Below are positions 1-12,759 of a DNA stretch of 64,000 nucleotides, piece by piece. How positions within the stretch are numbered: the first letter of the stretch is position 1; each line of letters starts with the position of its first letter. The position numbers were made by a program, and so were the translations under genes. Source of the stretch: Humulus lupulus (lineage: Eukaryota; Streptophyta; Magnoliopsida; Rosales; Cannabaceae); the NCBI RefSeq assembly GCF_963169125.1, contig NC_084802.1, positions 25,673,107 through 25,737,106 of the forward strand. Direction: 5' to 3'. The notes under the pieces were generated by a model, which saw nothing but the letters and a program-made list of their open reading frames with translations, searched no databases and had not been told where the DNA came from.

Positions 1-240
1 TGTGTTTTAAGCCAACGACGTGAGAACGTCAAAAATGATAAACCTTCAAGAGAATTTAAACGACGCAGACAGTTTTATCAAGAAAAGTAAATAACACACA
101 AGATTTTTATAGTGGTTCAGCCCCGATCAGTCGGTAATAGCCTAATCCACTTAGAGTTGTGATTATAGATCTGTACTCAAGATCAGATGGACTGAGCCAA
201 CTGAGTTTCTTCAGTACAGATTGCAAAAATACAAGAATCC

Positions 241-330
241 TTTCAAATACCAGCACTTTCTCTCTCTAGAATACTCATACCCAAATTTTCTCTCTCTAGA
301 ATACTTAGACCCAAATTTTCTCTCTCTAGA
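241..330. repeat. 30-bp tandem repeat, three units, near the R/U5 side of LTR P1
   Basis: The block TCTCTCTAGA recurs at 261-270, 291-300 and 321-330, an exact 30-bp period. The other P LTRs have only one CTAGAGAGAGA block at the equivalent place. Confidence 0.8.
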
Positions 331-709
331 AAGAAGAAGCAGAAGAAGCCCCTCTCTAATCCCATAAGCCCTCTATTTATAGGCTTAGGGTCATACATCT
401 GATATCCCCTAGAATCGGGATATTTTATTATATTTATTACATTTAAATTACAAAAAACATTTAAAATGTAACAAAACCCCCAATTTGTGGGAAGAATGAG
501 AGATTCCCGCGTATCTTGTTGAAGCTGTTTCTGGGGATCTTGACTTAGTCCTCCTCTAGCTAGTTGATCCACCTCACCTTCACTCTGGTCGATCATACAC
601 ATGCTGGTCGGACATACACTTGCTGGTAGGACATGCAAGTGCTGGACATGCACTTCTCTCCTCTAACATGACACTCTCCTCTAGCATGCCATTTCTTTAT
701 TTGGACAAC

Positions 710-1075
710 CATGCACTGGTTGGACATATGCGGAGAGACCAAATTCTTGGTCTCTTCTCAGACCACATCCTTGGGGTCTCCTAGGACCACTCTCTTGGGG
801 TCTCCTAGGACCACTCTCTTGGTTCTCCTCGGACCAAAGTCCCTTGGGCTCTCCTCAGACCACATCCTTGGGATCTCCTAGGATGCACTCTCCTTAGCTC
901 TCCTAGGATGCACTCTCCTTTGCTCTCCTAGGACCACCCCCTTGGGGTCTCCTTGGACCACACCCTTGGGATCTTCTAGGATGCACTCTCCTTAGCTCTC
1001 CTAGGACCACCCCCTTGGGGTCTCCTCGAACCACACCCTTGGGATCTCCTAGGATGCACTTAGCTTGGTTATGAC
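710..1075. repeat. Degenerate tandem array in LTR P1 (about 24-bp units)
   Basis: Repeated variants of TCCTAGGACCACTCTCTTGG and TCCTAGGATGCACTCTCCTT follow each other with a spacing near 24 bp. The array sits in the U3 part of the LTR, at the position where the other two P LTRs carry different arrays. Confidence 0.75.
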
Positions 1076-1239
1076 ATCTTTCAAGCAGTCCAAACTCTTC
1101 ACCAGTCTACCGGGTCACTTTATCACAACTCTGAGAAGTCAATGTATTTATTGACTATTAATCTGTCTTTTACTGACCATGCACTGCTACTTGTCACCTT
1201 TATTGCCACGTCATTGATCTCCAATTTTTGGGGATAACA

Positions 1240-1440
1240 ACACACATATCACATATATGACAAATATGCCTGAAATGGCCAAAATATGAAAATCACCCAA
1301 TTAATCAGAAATGGGTTCACATGCATATTTAATACACCTAAATATGCATATTATCATTAAATAGCATAGTAAATCAATTATGGCCCTCTCGGCCTCCTAA
1401 TCAAGGTCCTAAACCTTATTAGGAAATTTAGGGCATTACA
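1240..1440 (-). mobile_element. Partial 3' LTR of a minus-strand Tekay-type element
   Basis: On the minus strand it starts TGTAATGCCC at 1440 and matches the start of the plus-strand Tekay LTRs at 36947 and 45529. The rest of the LTR is cut off by the P1 LTR at 1239. Directly inward (1441-1460) is the reverse complement of the purine-rich AGGAGGGGATAGT tract that precedes the LTR at 45529, so this is a 3' LTR boundary. Confidence 0.75.
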
Positions 1441-1603
1441 ACTATCCCCTCCTTACAGAAATTTCGTCCTCGAAATTTATCTGAACTGCCCAGAATATAA
1501 ATCCTGCACAACTAATTCCAGTTTCCCAGGTCGTTCCCTCGACCTCACTGTTTCTCCAACATACCTTAACCCAAGGTATAACTTTGTTCCTCAGAACCTT
1601 ATT

Positions 1604-3802
1604 TGTAATGCCCTACTTCCTAAGAGCCGTTACTAAGTGATTTTAAAATGTGCAACTAACTCGCTAATCGAGGTTTTAAGGCAAAAGTGTAATTAAACTA
1701 TAAACAGAGTCATAAACTTTAAAAATTAATTCCATTTACTGAAAATCACAAAATGTTACACATTTGGGATCCCAAAATACTGTTTAGAAATATTTACAAC
1801 TCAAAAACACAATTAGAGTCGGCTAAGCGACAAACTCTAGGTTTAGTACAATCGTCTCCCAAAAACACCCCTGGCCGTGGCAGCCAGGCAGGCCAAACAT
1901 GTACGTGCCGCTTCACGCTCTCTGTACTCATGGTTGGTCGACTTTCCCCTTGCCCTTACCTGCACCCCAGAGCACCCGTGAGCCGAAGCCCAGCAAGAAA
2001 ACCCTCACAAGCAGATAACATATGCATATCAAACACTTAGCATATAAATAAACCATCATCAGGCTAACCACATACGACCATGCCGTCCCAGGCGCTTTAC
2101 CAGGCCCTGGGTTCGCAGTCCACATCGTGAGGATATCCCAGGTATCCTTTAGGGTCTTGCCCTGGTAACTCGCACTCCGCGTGCTAAACGCTGCTCCCGA
2201 CCCCTTGCTGCACTCGGCCTTGCACTCCACGTGCTTAATGCAATTCTCGGCTCCTTGCCATTTTCGGCCTTGCCGATCTCGGCCTTCGCCGTTCCCGGCC
2301 CTCGCCGTTCCCGGCTCTTGCCGTTCAATCACACATATGCACACATAGCATAATAAAGCAAATACTTAACACGAATAAACTCAATCAAAGGGCTACGCCC
2401 TGCAACACAATCATATCGGGCCGTGCCCTGCACACAAGCTCTATGGGTACAGCAGTTTTCTTACCTGTGTCCCGAGCTTTCTAAGCACCGATGTCCTGAG
2501 CACAGTCCTCTAGTCCGAGCCTTGCTGAAACCCTAGTCACAACGCACCAACAATATCCATCCATCAAATTCTAATCCATTAAATAACTTCGAGTCATAAT
2601 TTTAATCTCCGGGACCTTGAATTCTATCAATTCAGGTGATAAAATCCATCCCAAGCCTTAACCTTTGAGTTCCCAAGCCTAAACACACTTTAAAGCCCTA
2701 AAATGCACTAAGAGCCGGGACCCGCCCCCAAACCCAAGAGCAACCCCAAAATAGGGCAGGCGCGTCGCAGTCCTAGCTAGGGCATGCCGCGGTCTGCCCT
2801 TCTTCCAGGCCACCAAAATTCTTCGGAGGGTCGCAGCTCAGCAAGAACAATGCCACAGCCCGACCCTTCGAACCCAGAAAAATCCTCCATTTTTGCCACA
2901 GGAACCCATCCAATTAACCCCAAAATCAACCCAACAACTCGAGCTAATCATCATAGAGGTTATACTATGGATTCAACAACAAAACCCAACAAGAATTCAA
3001 GTTCAAAGCCTCATCAAACTCAAGAATGATCCATCACCCAATACACATGCAAACTCTAAGGAAACCAGCAGCTACTCAAAACAATCCACTGAGATTAAAG
3101 CTTACCTTAAGCTGAAGTGATTCCCTAAACCAGTTCCCTAAGCTCCAAGCCTCAAGTTCCCAAAATCCCAGCTGAATTCCTTAGTCTTGATTAGTTTCCA
3201 CCAAAGTTTCCCTTGCTAAGACTTAGAGAAAACAAAGAGAGATAAGAGGAAATGCTTGGGTCGGTTTCTCCAAATTTCTAAGTGTTTCCTGAATTCTGTT
3301 TTATTTAACTTAAGCTTCTAAGGTTACCTCAAAGCTCGGGGTGCCAAAAACGTCCCCGAGGGAAAAATGGTAAATTTCCCAAATATTCCATCCTAAACAT
3401 TCTAACCTCAAATATATCTTCAAATATTTATTTCCACAACCCGGTAACCCCATAAAAATTCTAATACCCGAAATACCCCTCGACTCATCCCGAGTCAAAT
3501 ATTTAACCCCGTGGTGACTTTCTGGCTAACAGCTCCCAGGGACTAACTCGGATCGTGCTACACAGATATATCACAATATATCACAATTATAACAATTATT
3601 ACATTTATGCCCTCATCAGGCTAAAATTACAAACATGCCCCTAATATCCAGACGGGGCCCACATGCATATTTAATTCAGCTAAACATGCATCTCTAATCA
3701 CGTATTCACATAAATTCACATATTATAACAATAATTCACTTATTGCCCTCCAGACACACTAATCAAGGCCCTAAGCCTTATTACCAAATTTGGGTCGTTA
3801 CA
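1604..3802 (-). mobile_element. Solo LTR, Tekay-type (TSD TTATT)
   Basis: It runs from TGTAATGCCC to GGTCGTTACA and is flanked by TTATT at 1599-1603 and 3803-3807. Orientation is minus: its right end matches the reverse complement of the start of the plus copies. It contains the conserved block of the family (around 1960-2000), where the reverse complement of GGGTGC(T)...GTGCAGGTAAGG is seen. ORFs in it are chance frames. Confidence 0.9.
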
Positions 3803-3923
3803 TTATTCTTCCTGTCTCATATCTGGATTGGCTATTCCTTACAGGATAACTTAGCCTCAAATCCTCAGATTCTCATAACTCAACTCATGAGTTTCTTCTA
3901 ACCCATGTCCCCAACATGGAAAT

Positions 3924-6335
3924 TGTAATGCTTCGGATTCCCTAATATGGTTTAATGGCGTGAATAGAAGGCTGAGAGGGCCATACTTGCTTAATTATGT
4001 TATTAATTGATAAAATGCATGTATATGTTGATTATATTATAATATGATGTGAAATGCATGCATGTGAGTCCATATTTTTTTAATTACAGGGGTGTGATGG
4101 TAATTTGGCCCGTTGAGGGTAAATTGTTTACTTGGATGCATGATGGTGATATATTTTGAGACCACATTATAATGTGGGTTTGTTCGAGCCATTCGGCATG
4201 AGACGATCATGGTATGTTAAATATCAGTTTGGTCATAACAAGCTTAAGCTCGGGGCTCGGGGTGAGTCTCAGGGTGTTTTAATGATTAGAATGTTACCGA
4301 GCATTAAAGGGTAATAGGATGTGAATTATTGGTGTTTGAGAATATTGAGATTAGCGGGAATTGGGAAGTGTTAATTATGATTAACGGGATAAGTGGAAAG
4401 TACCAATTTTACCCTTGGAATGGTTTTAGAAGCCTTAAGTGACCTAAGGGCATTTAGGTCATTTGGATGGATTTATATAACCCTTTAGTTGGCTGTAGAA
4501 GGTTATAGAATAAACAGAGCCAAAACAGGGTCTTTCCTTTCCAACCCGTACACCATCCTTCACCATTTCTCCTTTGGAGTTTTTGAGCTCAAAGTGGGGT
4601 TTCAAGCTAGGAAATCAAGGGGCTGAGTTTGTGGACTTGGTTCAGCCATTGGAGAGGGTTTAATTCCAGGTTTGAGGTAAGTTTCATCCATTAACTTTCT
4701 GGTTATACTCTGTTTTAGCTTTGAGTTTTCAGCTTGTAATCATTTGGTGGATAGTTGGAATTAAAGGGAGTTAGGTTGATGTTTTACTTGGGTTTTGATG
4801 AGGGTGAGTTGTAGATGAAGTTTAGGGGTTAAATTGAGTGTTGGGTTGGTGTTTTGGATTGGTTTGAAGGGCTAGTTCCAAGGGAAAACGCAGGGGAGGT
4901 TTGCTGGTGCGTTGCTGGTTTTAGGCTGAATTGGGTAATGAGCCGCGGCATGGCATAGGTGAGCCGCGGCCCATGGTGCCTGTCAGGGAAGGTAGCCTCT
5001 GTTCTAGGGGCGCGCTGCGGCGCAGCTATGGAGGGCCGCGGCCCTTAGGGCAATTTTGGCCAAAATGGTGTTTTTAGCTTGGGGATTCAAGCCTTAGGCC
5101 TCGGGGTCGAACCTAGTACCCGGTTAGGTAGTGTTTGATGTCTCGGAGGCTAGGTTTTGGTTTGGGAACCTTGTGTTATTCATTTTATTGATGGAATCCC
5201 ATAATTGGTTATGACCAGGTAACCGCTAAAGGACCAAAAGGGTTTATCGTTCTCAGGGGTCGTTCTTTTATTCATTCTAGCTCGAACTAGAGGTAAGAAA
5301 GCTGCACCCCAAATGTGACATGCATGGTTATTCATGAGGCATGTTGGTTGTATAAATGTGGACATGAATTAATTGTGGAATATTTAGCAAATATTGCTCA
5401 CTTGTGCATGGTACTGACTCATTAGTCAGATTTGGCAAATGTGCTAGTATCAACTGTGAAGCTGTGACTCATTAGTCAGGTTCGGCAGTGGTACTGGGCA
5501 CTGGTCACATTGCGCTGACTCATTAGTCAGGACGGCCTTGGCGTGCTAACGCAAGCCAACAAAGATAAGATCTAATCGACTATCTACATTGAATGACTCA
5601 AAGAGCATTAATGCCAGACCAACCTCAAGGTCGATGAAAGGAATAAGCGCTTGGAGGCTAGTGGCTTACTTAGCAGCCACTCTCCCACTTGAAACAGTGA
5701 CATGCTTGTCAATCACTCAGTATGGTTTATCAGAACTTGTTGAAGGCTAGTGGCTTACCTAGCTGTCACTCTTCCATTTGAATTAGTGACTTACTTGTCA
5801 GTCACTCAGTATGGTTTATCAGGACCTCATGTGATGTTCACTTATTTGTTTGAAAGCTTTATGCTCAGTGTGATTATAATGAAAATCATTTGATAATGTT
5901 TACATATAATGTTATGTTTTCTTACTGGGCTTTGGCTCATGGGTGCTATGTGGTGCAGGTAAAGGAAAAGAAAAGCTCACCTAGCCTTGAGTGGAGAGCT
6001 TAGGTGGTGATGTGTACATATACGGCCGCTTGACCACCACGGCCAAGGAGTTCTCAGAGGAACTAGGGGGTTTACCCTATTTTTGCCGCTTAGGTCGGCG
6101 GGAGTGTAAAATTTGAAATAGTAATGACCATTTTGTACTGAGAACAACTTGTAAATGTTTTGATTAGCTCCGTAGAGCAGTTTGTAATGAGAATATCCAT
6201 TTCCTTTTTATTAGTTTTATACCTTAACCTGTTAATTACACTTAGAACATGTTTTTGACCAAAGGACTCGGGTAGCGAGTCAAATTTCCGGTCCACCGTT
6301 CACCGTAACTGTTCTAGGGTAACCCGGGCATTACA
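3924..6335 (+). mobile_element. Solo LTR, Tekay-type (TSD GAAAT)
   Basis: It runs from TGTAATGCTT to CGGGCATTACA and is flanked by GAAAT at 3919-3923 and 6336-6340. Plus orientation. It shows the CCGCGGC-rich module at about 4930-5040, three TGACTCATTAGTCA palindromes (about 5420-5530) and the conserved TGGGCTTTGGCTCATGGG block at about 5928-5945. Confidence 0.92.
5420..5535. repeat. Three TGACTCATTAGTCA palindromes in Tekay LTR
   Basis: The 14-base inverted repeat occurs three times at roughly 45-50-bp spacing. Each half is a TGACT/AGTCA element that resembles bZIP binding sites. Similar TGACTAATAAGTC boxes occur four times at a 40-bp spacing in the Tekay solo LTR at 27905-28035. Binding is inference. 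Confidence 0.6.
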
Positions 6336-6630
6336 GAAATACAAAGTACACTATATACAACTGACAGTGCCAAAGATAAGGTCGATCCAAAGTCAACCTG
6401 ACCAGTCCTATCTAGGACTCAAACAGTCAAAATAATCTAGGGCTCAACTTGCCCTTAACTCCTCACCCCTTTCCATGGTGATACTTTAAGGAATACACAA
6501 TCTTCTACTTGGAACTTTATGTTCCTGCTTTTCAATTCAGTAAAAAATTTCCATTTACTCTGAGAAGTGAGCATCCAAGCTCCTCACCCCTATAAAGATT
6601 GCTCAATGCAATCCACCATCTCAAGAATAA

Positions 6631-6824
6631 AGTTTATGATGCCTCTTACTATGGGATGGTAGTTAAGGATATTTTGCCCAAATGTAATGCTCTTAGTCAT
6701 TGCCTAAGAGGAACTAATTGAGTGGCTCACTCTATTGCTAAATTAGCTTCCTATTCGGATTAACATATTTGGTGACCTGGCTACCCTATTTTTACTATAG
6801 ACGCTGTTTTGGCTGAAACCTAGC
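6631..6824 (+). pseudogene. LINE RNase H C-terminal remnant
   Basis: The plus strand reads, with stops, as the tail of a plant non-LTR (LINE) RNase H-like domain: a VAHSIAKLA motif near 6740, then DAVLAET and a stop at 6819-6821. After removal of the 42.6-kb insertion 6825-49429 it continues at 49438 with TTAATGAAATTATTTCTTTC, typical of plant LINE 3' ends. Identification rests on short motifs. Confidence 0.5.
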
Positions 6825-8953
6825 TAGGGTGTTCGTATAAACCGCAAACTGTGGTTTGGCACCAAAACCGTCAAAAATAGTGATCAAAAAATTATTTCTA
6901 ACGGTTCGGTTTAACTGGACCATTCAACTTTAAATGGTTCGGTCACAGATTCTAACTCTCCAAAACTAATTAAATCGAACCGAACCGTGAGTTTTTCTAA
7001 AAATATATTTTTAGAAATAAGGGTGCAAGGGTTTGAACCTTTACCCTAAAGTTGATAGAAAATCTATCCAACCATCCAAGTCAAGCAATTTAATTGATAG
7101 AAATATGTTTTCAATAGTATTTAATGTTGGGGTTTTATGCCCTAATTAAAACTCAAATTATTTGTAATCTCATTTTATTATCAATAAAAGAATAGAAAGC
7201 ATTTTTTGACTTGGTCAATCACTTTGCTTACATGTTTTATTTTCATGATTATTTGTTTAATATAAACTTCTATTAAATCCCGAGCATATAGCTAATCTTA
7301 TTTATAGTGACGTAATCAGAGTGGAATATAAATATGATTATATGTTCAAAATAAGTTAGTCCTATGATTAGTCAGTGCACAGGATTTACACTGACTTGCC
7401 AATCTATGATATGATCTACTTACACATTACAGTGTTATGTTCTTTCTAGAACATTAGCAAAGTAGATAAGGTCGGATATATTTGTTACATCGGACAGGAC
7501 TGATATTGACAGTTGATAAGATAAGTAAACATACCGTTATTATCTATTCTAGTCATATCATATAGTTGACCATAGGTCAATTCAATCTCAATTCTGAGTG
7601 GTTAGTATTCTAACTGATTGTATTATTTGAGTTCTTTGACTTGTTCGTTACCAGCTTACCCTACAGACTAGCCCATACTTACATCTTGGGAACTCGGTAG
7701 TATAATTGAGTGGGAGTGTTAATCATAGATATGAACATCTATAGCTTATGATGAAGAAGTGAAATGATGGTTTCCTTTTAGTTTGGTTTAAGGTGCTAAA
7801 TGATAGAGATCTCATTTCAGTAATTAATATTAGTTTACTGAAATATCATTTACAAAGAACTAAGTGTTTTAAGGATAAAATACAATGAGGGGTAAAACTG
7901 TATTTTAGTCTCTTCTCATTGTAGACTGTCTATAGAGGATTGAGTGACAATTATGATTGTAACAATGGATAATTAATAACTTATCTGTATTTGTTATAAA
8001 GCGTTCTATGAATTCAAGAGTGCAATTCCGAGTCTATAGTGGAGTCACAAGGAATTAATAAGTTAGTAAATTTATTTGTTAGATTTATGATAACTTATTG
8101 GAGCTTGATTTCATAGGCCCATGGTCCCCCTTGTACCTTGGATAAAATCATCTAGATAGTCTCAATTAATTGATTTAATTATCAATTAGAGTTATCAAAG
8201 TTGACTAAGTCAATTTTGGATAGTTTCACAGAGTTATGTAATTTTGAGAAGAAAAGAGAAATCATGGCAGATTTATTAATTAAGATAAATTTGTATCTAA
8301 ATTAATAAATAAGTTTAAATCAAGGTTCAAATTATAAATAATTAATTTGATAAAGGATTTAAATGATTATTTAATTAATTAAATCAATAGAAAATAATAC
8401 AGGCCTTGTTTTTAAGTCTAATGGGTTTATAATCAAATGAGAAATTTCACAGGCCTAAAGCCCATGATAATTTCGACCTAGGGCTTTAAAATGCTATTAT
8501 TTTATTGATTTTTTTAATTAAATTAAATGGCCTAATTGAGTCTATAAAATGAGTGCTTAAAGAGAAGTCATTAGTTTAGATTTCTGAGACGACAGATAAG
8601 TTTAATAACTGGTTTTTTGATAGTTTTAGATTCTCTTTAAACACAAGTCATTTTCTAAGCCTCTTTGTTATTTTCTCTTCTTCTCTCTATATCTATCTCA
8701 TGCGTTGAGAATTGCCCACACTAGTTTAGGTGATTCAAATTATACATTGGAAGACTATGAAGAAAATAGAAGATCGGTTCAGTTTCTTGATAATACTCTG
8801 CGACGGAGAGGATACAAGAGTTAGAGAAACTGAAGGAATGACTCTTTCATTCCGTTGCGTATACTGTAAGTATTCTTGTCTTTGTTTCTCTTTGAATTCA
8901 ATTTAAGAAACATGTTCTAGGTTATCTCATATTAATTTGTTTAATATTAGATC

Positions 8954-9570
8954 TGTTTACCCAAAAACAGCTGCTGATGACGTGGCAAGGATTTCTCACA
9001 CGTGGTTGACACGTGGCAGAGTCGAAATAAGGCGGTGCTGTTTGATTATCGACCAGCTACACATTGCTTTGTCAAACCTTGCGATTAGCTATGACCAGGC
9101 TGGTCGTATGATTCGGTTTATTTCCTTAAAAGATTGTAATCTTGTAATAATTACGTTGATTATTTCCTCTTTATTGCCTTGATACACGGATATTAAGGAT
9201 AGTTAAGGCCCATTGGCCCATGTAACCCCCTTGAGCCTATAAATATGCATGAAATAGCTCAAGGAGGGGACTTTTGACCTTTGAATCTTTTTCCTGAATA
9301 CTGAGAGAGAGAGCATATAGTGCGATTATCCATTGTCTTGTTGTAATTCTCCCAAGGTTTGTGAAACTCAAGAACCCTAGTTCTTTGATAATGACATTGG
9401 GATTCAATATTAATAGTAGCACTAAGTGGACGTAGGTCATTAACATTCATTGAGGTCGAACCACTATATTGTCTGTGTTTATCCTTTACCATTAGATTAA
9501 ACTCTTGGTTGTTATCTTTTCTATAGTCATATTCTTGACTCCGTGTCGTTGGCCAAATCAAGGGTCAACA
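8954..9570 (+). repeat. E1 5' LTR
   Basis: 617 bp, TGTTTACCC to GGGTCAACA. TATAAATA at 9238-9245 is a likely promoter box for genomic RNA. It pairs with 20173-20791. The 81-aa ORF at 8937-9182 is a chance frame across the LTR edge. Confidence 0.95.
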
Positions 9571-9573
9571 TTC

Positions 9574-9591
9574 TGGTGCTTTCATTGAGAG
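9574..9591 (+). other. E1 primer binding site
   Basis: TGGTGCTTTCATTGAGA begins 3 bases after the LTR end and would pair with a tRNA whose 3' end is ...GCACCA. The identical string follows the E3 LTR (60168). I did not assign the tRNA. Confidence 0.75.
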
Positions 9592-9619
9592 ATTGATCAA
9601 GAAGCTATAAGAAAATCTA

Positions 9620-11982
9620 ATGGCAAAGACATCTAAGAAAGCTGGACCGACCACTGGCGCTGCATCATCTCAACCTCCTCCTCCAAATATGGCGGAGAAT
9701 GAACCGCATTTAGAGTTTGAAGAGGAGGAGTTGGATACAGAAACACTGAGGGCAACACTGGGGTGTTGCAGGATGAGTTAGCCAATCAGGAGAATGCAAC
9801 GGAGACAATGGCGCTGCAGCAGAGAGAAATTGAACATCAGCGCCAGGAGCTGAGTGAGCGGCAGGCGGACATGGTCCGTCGGCAGAGGGATGCCATGGCC
9901 GCTCTCGAAGTAGCCATTCAATTGGCTCGAGGACAGGCTGCACCGACCTCTCAGCCGGATCAGCCATCGAGTGCGCCGCCGCAGCGGGCTCCCAATCCAA
10001 GTCCTCCGCTCCAGCCAGTAAGCCCCCAAAGGCCGGAGCAACCACCTGTGGCTCAGGATGATGTCCCAATTCGGGATCCTGAGCAGCAGCCTCCATCTCA
10101 AGTTGGTTGAGGCAATCCCCAGTGCCATAGGCAGAATAGGGTCGGGCAACCACCCCGCAGCCCTAGATGCCCAAGGGACGAAGAGCCAAATCCACCGAGT
10201 CGGGGACAACGTCCTTCTACCAACAGAAGGAACAACGAGTCAGGCTCTGTGGTCAGGGCCCCCCCATGGCATAATAATGCACGAGGACCCAATGACCAGC
10301 GTAGGCCTCCCCCTAATGCTCGGGAAATTCCAGCTTGAGGAGGAAATAGCGTGACCAGCCGGTCACGCCGTAGTCGGCCCCAGTTTCGAGATGGCTATGA
10401 TTATAATGAAGCCGATTCTGGCAGAGGTAATGCTGGTCAGAGGAATGAGGAAAGAGGTGGAGGCAGAAGCCTCCCACCTAGTGAGAATAGGCCAGCAAGC
10501 CATAAGGCTGGGGGGCAACCCAAGCAGCATAACGTCTTTGATAGGCTAGGGGTTAGCGAGCAGAGACGCAGGGATGATGATTTAAGGGACGTACTCAACG
10601 ACCGTCGTGAGAGGCACGATGAGTACGCTCCCCCAGCACCGGTCGCCCCAATGGTCCCAGAAGCGGTTCAGGCTCAGATTGATGCTCTGAACCAGGCAGT
10701 ACAACAGCTTGTCGGGGGATGAACGTCCCACATAGAGTACGATCGGAGGAGGGGCACTCCATTTGTGCAAAGGATTGCTGTGGCTAAAACCCCCAGTAAA
10801 TTCAAGATGCCGACACTACCAACCTTTGATGGGTACGGAGACCCAGTATCTCACGTTAAAAAATTTGAGATACAAATGAATATACAGGAAGTGTCAGAAG
10901 ATGCCCGCTGCAGGATCTTCCCCGCGATACTATCTGACACTACCCAGGAGTGGTTCTTTAAGTTCCCTCCTGCTAGTATAGTATCCTGGGAGATGTTCGT
11001 GAATGAATTTTATGGACAATTCTATGCGGGTCGCGTACACTCCACAGAGGCCAACCAGCTGGTCGAGATACGCCATAAGGAGGGAGAACCTTTGAAGGAG
11101 TATGTCCAGCGTTTTATGCAAGCAGCGGTTGGAGCCAAGACAGTAGGTGACGAAGGCAAGATGATGGCCCTAACTGCTGGGGTTAGGCGCCACTCCGCCC
11201 TCTGGAGTAGCCTAATAAAGAATGGGGTAAGAAGTACCCAGGAGTTTTTGGATTGAGCTAATCGATATATCAAGCTCGAGGATGCGATTGCCAATGAGGG
11301 GAAATCGCCAACGAAGGACAAGGGGCCAAAGGAAGAACCCGCCAAGGCCGCCAACGGGTCAGAGAAACCCAATGACAATGGCAAGGGCAACGGGAATGGC
11401 TATGGTAGGAATGGTGGAAAATGGGAGAGCAATGATCCCTCAGCTACTGACAATAAGCGCCCCAAAGGCAATTGATACGAGTCGAGATTCACCAACTACA
11501 CGACACTTGTCTAAAGTCGAGCGGAAGTCTACCAGGTGACCAGCTTTAACGTGCCTTATAAGTGACTCGCACCTATAAGGAAGGATATCTCTAAGAGAGA
11601 TACGACAAAATTCTGTCATTTTCATAACGACTACGGGCACGACACTAACGAATGCAACCAGTTGAAAGACAAAATTGAGTTCCTAATTAGGCAGGGACAT
11701 CTAAGGAGATATGTGTGAGCCGTAGGAGGGTCTTAGCGAGTGGCTCAAGGTGGCAATGAGCAGGCGCCTGCACGCCAGCGCTTGCCACCTTTACAGCCAG
11801 CTCCTGTGGCAGGCACTTTACTCACCATCTGCGACGGCCCACATCTTGCAGGGGATAGTGGGAAGGCAAGGGAACGATACGCTCAAACCCTACGCCACGA
11901 CCAGGACATCGAGATGATGAAGTGCGGAGGATCGAGCACCAAAGAAGGCTCGAACAGAGGAGGAATTAATAACCTTCTCTGA
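9620..11982 (+). pseudogene. gag: E1 gag, broken
   Basis: Structural nucleocapsid precursor. The ATG at 9620 is followed by a one-base shift near 9755; the rest is readable in one frame to about 11980. In order: a Q/E/R-rich helical N-terminus (about 9763-9960), a low-complexity Pro/Arg/Asn section, a retrotransposon gag core (about 10765-11256, with EWFFKF and LVEIRHKEGEPLKEYVQRF) and a zinc-knuckle-like motif CHFHNDYGHDTNEC at about 11609-11650. At least eight in-frame stops are present (for example TGA at 10108, 10336, 10720, 11254 and 11473). E3 gag at 60220 is the colinear relative. Confidence 0.85.
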
Positions 11983-12499
11983 AGACGATGCCCAGCACGT
12001 ACGATTCCCACACTCCGATCCACTGGTCGTGGACGTGCAAATTTCCAACATGATGGTGAAGAGGGTGTTGGTTGACATAGGAAGCTCGGTCAACATCCTA
12101 TACAAGTCTTCATTGGAGAGAATGAAACTGTCCGTCAAGGACCTGGAGCCATGCAACCAAACCATCTATGGTTTTTCCGGCGAAGGACTCGCCCCAACTG
12201 GGTCGATTAGGCTTCAAGTTATCGCAGGAACTGCGCCTGCTAACAGGACGTTACTCACTACTTTCATAGTAGTTGATTGTCCTTCAGTATATAATGCTAT
12301 AATTGGGAGGCCAATTCTGGTAGATCTGCGAGCCGTCACTTCAATATGGCACCTTGCCATGAAATTCCCAACAGATGCAGGGGTAGGATACGTGTTGGGA
12401 AATCAGCGGGAAGCAAGGGAGTGCTACAATGCCTCGATAACTAAGGCAAAGAAAGGTGTATTGAGGGAGGTTCGGAAACGAGTTGCAAATGGCAGTTGA
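11983..12499 (+). pseudogene. pro: E1 aspartic protease, active-site mutated
   Basis: Would cut the Gag-Pol precursor. The domain aligns along its length with the E3 protease (62519-63130). The active-site motif reads D-I-G-S-S, where E3 has D-T-G-S-S; the Thr-to-Ile change fits a single C-to-T transition. The second conserved block IIGRPILVDL is at about 12300-12335. It is in another frame than gag. The frame shifts again near 12485, so the link to RT is broken. Confidence 0.85.
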
Positions 12500-12533
12500 T
12501 GTACAAACCCAATCAGGTGATAATGTCACCAAA

Positions 12534-12536
12534 TAG
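12534..12536 (+). other. UAG between protease and RT, shared with E3
   Basis: ACCAAATAGGGCGTTG contains an in-frame TAG in the RT frame. The same codon and flanks occur at 63191-63193 in E3, a different family. It may be an ancestral suppressible stop or parallel decay of a CAG codon. Confidence 0.6.
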
Positions 12537-12759
12537 GGCGTTGTCCAAAGTGAGGATAAAGACTTAGATCCTCACTTTGGGGATTTTGAGGAAGAGATAG
12601 GACCCATCGAGGACCTTGAAGAGGTCCAACTCAATGAAGAAAATTTGATTAGGGTTGTGAAAGTTGGTAAAAACTTAGAGACAACAACAAAACAAGCACT
12701 GGTGGAATTTTTGAAGGAAAACCAGGAGGTCATTCCTTAGTCGCATAAAGACATGGTTG

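Larger units (their letters stand above)
1..1239 (-). mobile_element. LTR of Tat-type family P (copy P1), minus strand
   Basis: On the minus strand it begins TGTTATCCCC at 1239 and runs off the left edge. By alignment with the other two P LTRs (33718-34743, 59188-60164) only about 7 bases are missing. A minus-strand TATAAATA lies at 374-381. The U5-side block near 1-240 matches the ends of the other copies. It holds a 30-bp unit repeated about three times (241-330) and a 24-bp-type array (about 710-1075) not found in that form in P2. Whether it is a solo LTR or the end of a full element cannot be told here. Confidence 0.8.
1441..6635 (-). pseudogene. Tekay-type 3' internal remnant, split by two solo LTRs
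   Basis: Three pieces (1441-1603, 3803-3923, 6341 to about 6635) are successive reverse-complement matches to the internal 3' end of the plus-strand Tekay element at about 44920-45528, that is the integrase C-terminus, chromodomain-side tail and PPT. Removing the two inserted solo LTRs restores the colinear order. Only the 3' part survives and it is not coding. The far boundary near 6630, where LINE-like sequence begins, is approximate. Confidence 0.7.

Noticed and set aside
1928..2344. 138-aa minus-strand ORF with repeated Gly/Arg/Glu text
   Set aside because: It lies in a Tekay solo LTR and comes from a short GGCC(G)TTGCCGTTC-type repeat; no homologous frame is kept in the other copies.
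9710..10209. Minus-strand ORFs of 143-147 aa
   Set aside because: They are shadows of E1 gag on the other strand; no matching motif and no partner in E3.
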